From Deltaproteobacteria bacterium (lineage in GTDB: Bacteria; Desulfobacterota; Desulfobacteria; Desulfobacterales; SURF-15): DNA of 51,672 nucleotides. A program made the position numbers and the translations under genes. The stretch spans positions 1 through 51,672 of the forward strand of contig JAFDFZ010000021.1 of assembly GCA_019309565.1 (NCBI GenBank), written 5' to 3'. The notes under the pieces were generated by a model, which was not told the origin of the DNA, did not search any database, and saw only the letters and a list, made by a program, of their open reading frames with translations. This document shows, piece after piece, positions 47,001 through 51,672 of the stretch. How positions within the stretch are numbered: position 1 is the stretch's first letter; each line of letters opens with the position of its first letter.

Positions 47001-47477
47001 ATGACACAAGGCCGGTTAACAGTGAGATCGAAGCTTGTTAACCTTATGGTGGGGTGTTTATTCGGCTTTATGGTTTGGATTATCATTTCAATTTCTGTGG
47101 GGATTGCGGCGGAAAAACTTGATTGTGATATCCAGAATCGGTCCTGCACAAAGGATCTTGGCAATGTCAGCGTGACCTTTGACATTCAACCAAAGCCTGT
47201 AAGGGCCATGCATGATCTTGTTTTCACGGTTCGTTTTAAAGACGGTATGCCTCAATCCAGCCCGTACATCGACTTGGGGATGCCCGGGATGAATATGGGA
47301 GCAAACCGGGTGCTGTTAAAGACCGTCGGTTCGGGCGTTTATAAGGGCAAGGGGATCATTGTTCGATGCCCAAGTGGTAACAAGATCTGGCGTGCAACGC
47401 TAACCGCCCCCGGTTTGGGCAGACTTGTCTTTACCTTCCGCGTTCTTTATTCGTCCAGCGATACTTCTGTGAAATAG
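47001..47477 (+). CDS. FixH/YtkA-like membrane-anchored protein
   Basis: 158 residues with one N-terminal hydrophobic segment (MVGCLFGFMVWIIISISVG) that acts as signal or anchor, followed by a beta-sandwich-like domain: VSVTFDIQPKPVRAMHDLVFTV, GMPGMNMGANRVLL and GRLVFTFRVLY. The methionine-rich GMPGMNMG patch could bind copper, as in YtkA/FixH-type or copper-chaperone proteins. GGGAGG nine bases before the ATG at 47001 fixes the start. Six bases separate it from the next gene. Confidence 0.7.
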   Translation: MTQGRLTVRSKLVNLMVGCLFGFMVWIIISISVGIAAEKLDCDIQNRSCTKDLGNVSVTFDIQPKPVRAMHDLVFTVRFKDGMPQSSPYIDLGMPGMNMGANRVLLKTVGSGVYKGKGIIVRCPSGNKIWRATLTAPGLGRLVFTFRVLYSSSDTSVK

Positions 47478-47482
47478 GTTAC

Positions 47483-48163
47483 ATGGGGCTTTACTTTCTT
47501 TTATTCGTCTCTGGTTTTACGATCGGATTTGGACATTGCATCGGTATGTGCGGCCCCATTGCTGTATCTTTATCATTAAACCTGAAACATAAACGAATTC
47601 TGGTTGTGCATCTGCTTTATCACAGCGGAAGGATTTTCACCTATGCAGTACTTGGCGGCATCATGGGAGCTGGCGGCACTTTTACGGGTGTTACGGCAAG
47701 CATTTTAGGTATCCAAAAAATAGTTCTGATCGCTGCCGGGGCTCTGATCACATGTATGGGACTGGCCATGACAGACTGGGTGCCTGCGGGTCGTATTTTT
47801 AGAGATTCGAATTCTTTGGGAGGCTTGATTTCAGCCGCGTATCAAAAGCTTGCTCATACAAGATCAACAGTGGCCTATTTGCCGCTGGGGTTGTTGCTTG
47901 GCCTGCTGCCATGCGGGCCGGTTTATACCGCATTGATTGCCGCAGCAAGATCAGGGATGGCGGCAGAAAACGTCATAGAAGGCCTTTTCAGTGGTGCTGG
48001 ATTAATGATGGCTTTCGGTGCTGGAACGGCTCCCGCTCTCGTGTTGGTGGGCAGAGTTGCAGGCATGGGATGGATTAAATCAAAAACAGTGTTGTACAAG
48101 AGCGGGGCAGTTTTGATGATCTTTACAGGGGTTTACTTCGTAATTAAAGGGATTCAATTTTGA
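47483..48163 (+). CDS. Sulfite-exporter TauE/SafE-like (DsbD_2 type) membrane protein
   Basis: 226 residues with about six helices. GHCIGMCGP in helix 1 and LPCGPVYTA in the second half are the paired cysteine motifs of the DsbD_2/PF13386 group, which is found beside FixH in cytochrome cbb3-oxidase assembly loci and in copper handling. Here the pair stands alone: no ccoNOP genes are visible. A role in metal or thiol transfer is more likely than sulfite export. It is probably translated with the FixH-like gene. Confidence 0.78.
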   Translation: MGLYFLLFVSGFTIGFGHCIGMCGPIAVSLSLNLKHKRILVVHLLYHSGRIFTYAVLGGIMGAGGTFTGVTASILGIQKIVLIAAGALITCMGLAMTDWVPAGRIFRDSNSLGGLISAAYQKLAHTRSTVAYLPLGLLLGLLPCGPVYTALIAAARSGMAAENVIEGLFSGAGLMMAFGAGTAPALVLVGRVAGMGWIKSKTVLYKSGAVLMIFTGVYFVIKGIQF

Positions 48164-48187
48164 CCTCTTGTTCCTTCCATTTGCATC

Positions 48188-48346
48188 TCATACCTTGATG
48201 GCTACGATACCGACGTCAGGGGCGATACCAGGAAAGGTTTGATTGGACGTGATTTGCCAAACATTTATGGCAAATGCCTTTTCCGCATCAGGCAAACCCA
48301 CGCCCTGGGCGGTTTTGGCCGATTGGACCCAAACGGTCTTCTGTCG
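48188..48346 (-). pseudogene. Coding-looking remnant of unknown gene
   Basis: A 52-codon open stretch (KTVWVQSAKTAQGVGLPDAE ... FPGIAPDVGIVAIKV) with protein-like composition but no start codon and a stop at each end. It appears to be the tail of a decayed gene in this mobile-element-rich area. I cannot name the family. Confidence 0.25.
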
Positions 48347-48356
48347 TCATCTTTTT

Positions 48357-48839
48357 TTACCTCATACAGACATATAACGGGTGGCGAGATGAGTTACCGT
48401 CGGCTGGAGGCGGGTCGATCGAATTTGATAGCCGGCGATGCGGACCGAATGAAAACTTAACCGAACATCTCACAGCATGATAGCGCGGCGCAGAAATTTT
48501 CTCCACCAGCCTTTTCTTATTTATGCTTTGGGCTTGAACAACGCCTCCTACTGGGCGGCGCGCGGCTCTTTTGCGCGTCCGTTGGAGCGACTTGTTGGTA
48601 TTGATTAGTTTTTCATATAGTGTCTCTGGAGCGATGTCAGCGCTGTTTGGCCAGGCAATAGTTCCACCCTCCACGATTGCTTTCGAAAAGACCTTCTTGT
48701 CCTTCAGTGCCTCAAAAACAGGATCCTTCGATAGATAATCTGAAAAGTCGAGATCCCCCTCAATGCCATCATCAAATTTAATGTTGTATACGTATTTACC
48801 TCGGTATTTAATATTTTTCACTTCGTTAAGATTCCACAT
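48357..48839 (-). CDS. DUF2442 protein with abnormal C-terminal extension
   Basis: Residues 1-78 match the DUF2442 family (VYNIKFDDGIEGDLDFSDYL, then GTIAWPNSADIAPETLYEKL), small proteins normally of about 80-100 residues and often paired with DUF4160, a toxin-antitoxin-like arrangement of unproven function. The next ~80 residues (from NKSLQRTRKRAARRP on) are basic, low-complexity and not family-like; they seem to be translated non-coding or attC-like DNA after loss of the native stop. A DUF4160-like remnant lies just upstream on the same strand. Confidence 0.7.
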   Translation of the reverse strand: MWNLNEVKNIKYRGKYVYNIKFDDGIEGDLDFSDYLSKDPVFEALKDKKVFSKAIVEGGTIAWPNSADIAPETLYEKLINTNKSLQRTRKRAARRPVGGVVQAQSINKKRLVEKISAPRYHAVRCSVKFSFGPHRRLSNSIDPPPADGNSSRHPLYVCMR

Positions 48840-48897
48840 GGTTCACCTTATTTCAATGGAGGGATTTTTTCATTTCTTCACCCTTACGGGTCAATTC

Positions 48898-48978
48898 CTA
48901 ATCTTCAATAAGCTCATCATTTCGGAGATCAATCCAATCCCTGACAAGTCGTAAGGGCTGTTCGAGATTGGAGATCAC
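48898..48978 (-). pseudogene. C-terminal remnant of a DUF4160-like gene
   Basis: A 26-codon frame, ending TAG, reads LEQPLRLVRDWIDLRNDEL, which matches the tail of DUF4160 proteins (LRLVREWIELHRDELL-like). Upstream of it the frame is closed by a TGA, and no N-terminal part is seen. It lies 58 bp before the DUF2442 gene, the usual DUF4160-DUF2442 order, so a former pair has lost one member. Confidence 0.5.
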
Positions 48979-49133
48979 CCTTCAGGATGTTGCCCCGAAA
49001 ATCTAAAAGAGCTTTGTTCCCCTGATATTACGCATGTATGTGCGGTGGATTGTGATCATCATAGTACATTCTGATGATAATTCCAAAGAAGGCTGAGATT
49101 ACATGCATTGTTTATCATCCCTTGCATGATCAA

Positions 49134-49437
49134 GTAGGTCAGGGGCTTCGCAACCCCATTCCCCTTTAAGAACCGTGCGTGACAGTTTTCCGTCACACGG
49201 CTCAAGCATCTCAAAAGGCAGCCCTTGGTTGGCGGCCCGGCTGTTTACCTTTTATGCCGCCATTGCTCTTAATTCACGAGCTGACATGGCCGGCAGTAGT
49301 TTGCTATCCTTCTTGTTTCTACGCTCCCAGAAGTACTTTGCGAATTCGGGGAGATAAGGATTAGCTGCCGCTTTTATTTTCACAAATCTTCTTATTCCTA
49401 TGGCGCTTATTTTAACGACCTGGTAAACTTTCTTCAA
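49134..49437 (-). mobile_element. 3' remnant of a group II intron (maturase C-terminus, domains V and VI)
   Basis: Read on the minus strand: 49252-49437 encodes 61 residues (RRFVKIKAAANPYLPEFAKYF) like the C-terminus of group II intron reverse transcriptase/maturases. The segment 49170-49203 is a 34-nt domain V candidate: GAGCCGTGTG at 5', a GAAA-type loop, CACGGTTC at 3', with the catalytic AGC triad. A GGGG-TTGCGAAG-CCCC stem (domain VI) follows, and the intron would end in GACCTAC at 49134. The 5' half of the intron and most of the RT are missing, cut off by the transposase ORF next door. Confidence 0.75.
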
Positions 49438-50511
49438 GTTTTTCTTGCTCTTGGCTTTAACCCCCTATTCCGGAACATTTTTCTTAAGATTCTTATATTT
49501 CGGTTGTTTGCGAGTATTGATCAAAAAGTGTAGTCTCATAATAGTTTACAGATTAGTGCTATTTATTCAAAAATATAAGATAAAAGTAGCAGAGGTGCTG
49601 AAAATCGATTTAAGCGGATTAAATGACGATAAGATATACTATAAGTTGGATAAGATTGAACAAAATCATTTTTTCATTGAAGACTATCTTTTCAATCAGA
49701 CGTATTTGAAAAACCCCGGTTCATATCGATACATCAATTATGATCTTACAACCTCCTATTTTGTTGGTTACAGATGCGAGTTGTCGGCCTTTGGTAAAGG
49801 CAAAGCCGAATGTCGGGGAAGGCGCCAGGTATTGTTGGGGGTTTTAATCAACGATGAGGGCTATCCCTTTAAATGGGATGTATTTGCCGGCAACACCGCT
49901 GAGGTCAATACGCTTAAGGCAAATATCAATGCCTGCAAAACGCGATTTAAATTAAACAGTGCTGATGTGACCCTGGTTTTTGACCGCGGAATCATCTCTG
50001 ATTCCAATACCCAACTAATAGAGGATGCAGGTATGAAATACTGCACATTAGACCGCAATCAGATTGCATCTTGTGGTATCGATTTAAGCCCGTTTAAACA
50101 GATATCGCTGCGGGATCGATCCCCACGGCCTGATGGATTTAAAAAGTATGATGATCAGCTTTATTTTCATGATCATGGTGTTATTGGCAATAGACGGTTT
50201 ATAATCGGTTTTAATCCTGTTTTATTTGCCGATGAGCGAAAAAATCGTAAAGAGAAGATTCAATTTTTTGAAACCTATCTTAAGGATGAAAACAAAGATT
50301 TAAAGACTGCCCGAAGGGATAGAAACCGGCAAGCCACAGAGAGCCGGATGTTAAAGGAGCTAGAGAGGCTTAAGATTAAAAAATACTATCAGCAGCCGGT
50401 ACTACATCCGATTGTGGTTGAAAAACGGTTAAAAGACGGTAGTGCAAAGTTGATTAATAGCTTTAGAATCCAAATAAAGCAAAAGAAAGATATCATCTCT
50501 GCCGATAAGCT

Positions 50512-50545
50512 GCTTGACGGTGTCTACTTTTTTAGGGAAAATTCA
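50512..50545 (+). mobile_element. Solo terminus of the IS3-family element
   Basis: 34 bp (GCTTGACGGTGTCTACTTTT... to ...AAAATTCA) identical to the reverse complement of 51479-51512, including the transposase stop codon context and the outer CA terminus. It marks a scar of insertion and deletion at the join of the IS1634-type and IS91-type parts. Confidence 0.85.
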
Positions 50546-50566
50546 AAAAGTCTCTATTCAATCCCT

Positions 50567-50722
50567 TCGGCCCGGGTGTTTCGTGCCCGTTTCTTAGCGG
50601 CTTTAAATGAAGCCGTAATTTCCGACCCCAAAAGCGTTGCCCCAAAATGGGTGGTTGATTGCATTCATGTGGGAAAAGGGATAACCGCCATAAAATACTT
50701 ATCCCGGTATTTATATCGTGGC
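50567..50722 (+). mobile_element. IS91-family transposase fragment
   Basis: About 52 codons matching the core of IS91-type transposases, which in intact copies are ~370 residues and continue after KYLSRYLYRG into a strongly conserved segment not present here. Both ends are lost. Confidence 0.75.
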
Positions 50723-50797
50723 TCGCTTCGCCCTCACCGATCTATCCTTATTCGTTCGGCGGTATTACCAATTACCGCCATTTTCCTTGTAATTAAC

Positions 50798-51316
50798 CTA
50801 CTCGCTGTCGTATTCCTCCTTCAATTGCCGTAATGTTTCTTCAAGCACGGGTAGGCGCTGTATGTCTTTAGGATCTGTAGAAGTTCTCTTTAGTTGGATC
50901 AACATTTTAAGATCCAAAACTCGAACAGTGTGGTTTCTGAACTCAATTTCCACTGTGTGTTCAATGAGGTCTTCGTAGGCTCTTCCCTCCTCAATAACAG
51001 CCAAGACATCTAGAGGACCGAGTCGAGTCGTAAAAAGCGCATGGCCCATCCCTGATATGTCGCCCTCTTGTGGCTCAATCACCTTGTCATCTGGCCGACG
51101 GTGAAATGCGTCAATCGATTTAAGAAACGCAAGTAGCTTTGCTATATTTTCGGGAGATTGGTTGTGAACGATGTCCACGTCCATTGTTGTGACAGGTGCT
51201 CCCTGAACAACGGCGGCAAGGCCACCGACTAAAATAAAATCGACACCTGCCTCTATTAGCCCCTCAAGAATTGCGCCTAGATTTACGCTCGTTGGTTCTC
51301 CGCTGCCTGTAGGCAT
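50798..51316 (-). CDS. Nucleotidyltransferase-fold protein (DUF6036/AbiEii-like)
   Basis: 172 residues. FILVGGLAAVVQGAPVTTMDVDIV near 27-50 is the nucleotidyltransferase motif GG(x)AA...TxDxD, and GPLDVLAVI near 110 supplies a third acidic position. Such proteins occur in toxin-antitoxin-like and abortive-infection pairs or stand alone. GGAG seven bases before the ATG at 51316 supports the start. It overlaps the 61-codon gene before it by 53 bp, so the two form a unit. Confidence 0.75.
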   Translation of the reverse strand: MPTGSGEPTSVNLGAILEGLIEAGVDFILVGGLAAVVQGAPVTTMDVDIVHNQSPENIAKLLAFLKSIDAFHRRPDDKVIEPQEGDISGMGHALFTTRLGPLDVLAVIEEGRAYEDLIEHTVEIEFRNHTVRVLDLKMLIQLKRTSTDPKDIQRLPVLEETLRQLKEEYDSE

Positions 51317-51449
51317 GTCTCAACTCCAAAATTGTACGTAGCGCGTTATCGTTGGCCCGCAAGCGCTGCTCAGGTGACATCCTTAAGAACATGGCGACCA
51401 ACCCCTTATCAACACTGTATGGGTTATCTGCTTTTGTTTCCTTAACCAT
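51264..51449 (-). CDS. Small basic protein, partner of the nucleotidyltransferase
   Basis: 61 residues, unrecognised by name. MFLRMSPEQRLRANDNALRTI is helical and resembles the short partner proteins encoded before DUF6036-type nucleotidyltransferases. The tail is very basic (RQRRTNERKSRR). GAGG a few bases before the ATG. Its 3' end overlaps the next gene, suggesting translational coupling. Confidence 0.6.
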   Translation of the reverse strand: MVKETKADNPYSVDKGLVAMFLRMSPEQRLRANDNALRTILELRHAYRQRRTNERKSRRNS

Positions 51450-51506
51450 TTGACCTCATTAAAGTAGTTAGTTCATATTGAATTTTCCCTAAAAAAGTAG
51501 ACACCG

Positions 51507-51672
51507 TCAAGCGCAAAGTCTCAATTTCTGCTTTTCATATTCAGAGGGGCTCAGATACCCCAGAGCTGAGTGTCTTCTTTGCCGGTTATAGAAGACCTCA
51601 ATATACTCAAAGATCGAATGCAGCGTGTCTTTATGACCTCCATATTTTTCATGATAGATAAGCTCGGTTTTC
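51507..51672 (-). mobile_element. IS3-family transposase (OrfB), C-terminal part; runs off the window
   Basis: The last 54 codons of an IS3-family integrase-type transposase: [20 protein letters not shown], then [20 protein letters not shown] and SPSEYE. The element's right end follows the stop codon and terminates at 51479 with TGAATTTTCCCTAAAAAAG (plus-strand reading). The rest of the element lies beyond 51672. Confidence 0.88.

Larger units (their letters stand above)
49445..50833 (+). pseudogene. Chimeric transposase ORF (IS1634-type body, IS3 end, IS91-type piece)
   Basis: 462 codons built from unrelated parts. Residues ~38-355 resemble an IS1634/IS4-type DDE transposase (INYDLTTSYFVGYRC, VFAGNTAEVNTL, VTLVFDRGIISDSNTQLI), lacking the usual ~100-residue N-terminus. 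Codons at 50512-50545 are identical to the terminus of the IS3-family element at 51479-51512. Residues from ~375 (50567-50722) resemble the IS91-type transposase core (RVFRARFLAALNEA, KWVVDCIHVGKG, KYLSRYLYRG). The remainder is unrelated. Not expected to be a working transposase. Confidence 0.8.

Noticed and set aside
47483-48163. True sulfite exporter TauE
   Set aside because: The GHCIGMCGP and LPCGP motifs point to the DsbD_2/oxidase-assembly subgroup rather than sulfite export.

Overview
The window looks like chromosomal DNA from a Gram-negative anaerobe or facultative anaerobe. I infer a Desulfobacterota (deltaproteobacterial) relative. The hints are a tungstate uptake operon, an LL-diaminopimelate aminotransferase, a five-motif ribosomal protein S1, an octaheme/tetraheme cytochrome c pair, metX-metY-metW and dense two-component signalling. 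No rRNA or tRNA is visible, so this placement rests on gene content alone.

Layout. 1-7.5 kb (minus strand): the 5' part of a BREX phage-defence operon, brxA-brxB-brxC-pglX. PglX ends early, and pglZ and the rest lie off the left edge or are missing. 8.1-12.9 kb (plus): tungstate operon tupA-tupB-tupC, a regulator joining a helix-turn-helix to a periplasmic-binding-like domain, and an MFS permease. 13.4-14.9 kb: ribosomal protein S1. 14.9-20.4 kb (minus): a complete peptide ABC transporter, oppA-B-C-D-F, with a strong hairpin between oppA and oppB. 20.7-26.6 kb: a small unknown protein, a hybrid histidine kinase, an ABC-F ATPase, a small Hsp20 and a ferritin-like protein. 27.1-30.7 kb (plus): a small DNA-binding protein with a cysteine-rich tail, then metY-metX-metW for methionine synthesis by direct sulfhydrylation. 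30.7-40.1 kb (minus): an octaheme HAO-family cytochrome with its NapC/NrfH-type electron donor, dapL, then lpd, sucB and sucA of the 2-oxoglutarate dehydrogenase complex. 40.4-48.2 kb: a small protein, fumC, a UbiA-type prenyltransferase, a cytochrome b5/DUF2231 membrane protein, a response-regulator/histidine-kinase fusion, UbiE/MenG methyltransferase, a FixH/YtkA-like protein and a TauE/SafE (DsbD_2-like) membrane protein. 48.2-51.7 kb: a graveyard of mobile DNA (gene remnants, the 3' end of a group II intron, and a chimeric ORF made of IS1634-type, IS3-end and IS91-type pieces), a nucleotidyltransferase pair, and the end of an IS3-family element.

The most unusual signal is a dispersed repeat family with a nested design. 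An outer element has about 20-bp terminal inverted repeats around TCAAGTTTCGCACCCT. Inside it lies a second module with its own 27-28-bp inverted repeats around a 150-bp core. Two full copies (12957-13255 and 37059-37360) carry the core in opposite orientations while their outer arms stay in the same orientation. A third copy (25309-25413) is a 105-bp form lacking the inner module, and a fragment lies at 14857-14895. One full copy sits between sucA and sucB. I do not recognise this family.

How the genes fit together: the sucAB-lpd, fumC, quinone-type prenyltransferase/methyltransferase and multiheme cytochromes point to respiratory metabolism with an oxidative TCA segment. Tungstate uptake would supply tungsto- or molybdo-enzymes. 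BREX and the eroded mobile elements mark the two ends of the window as accessory regions.
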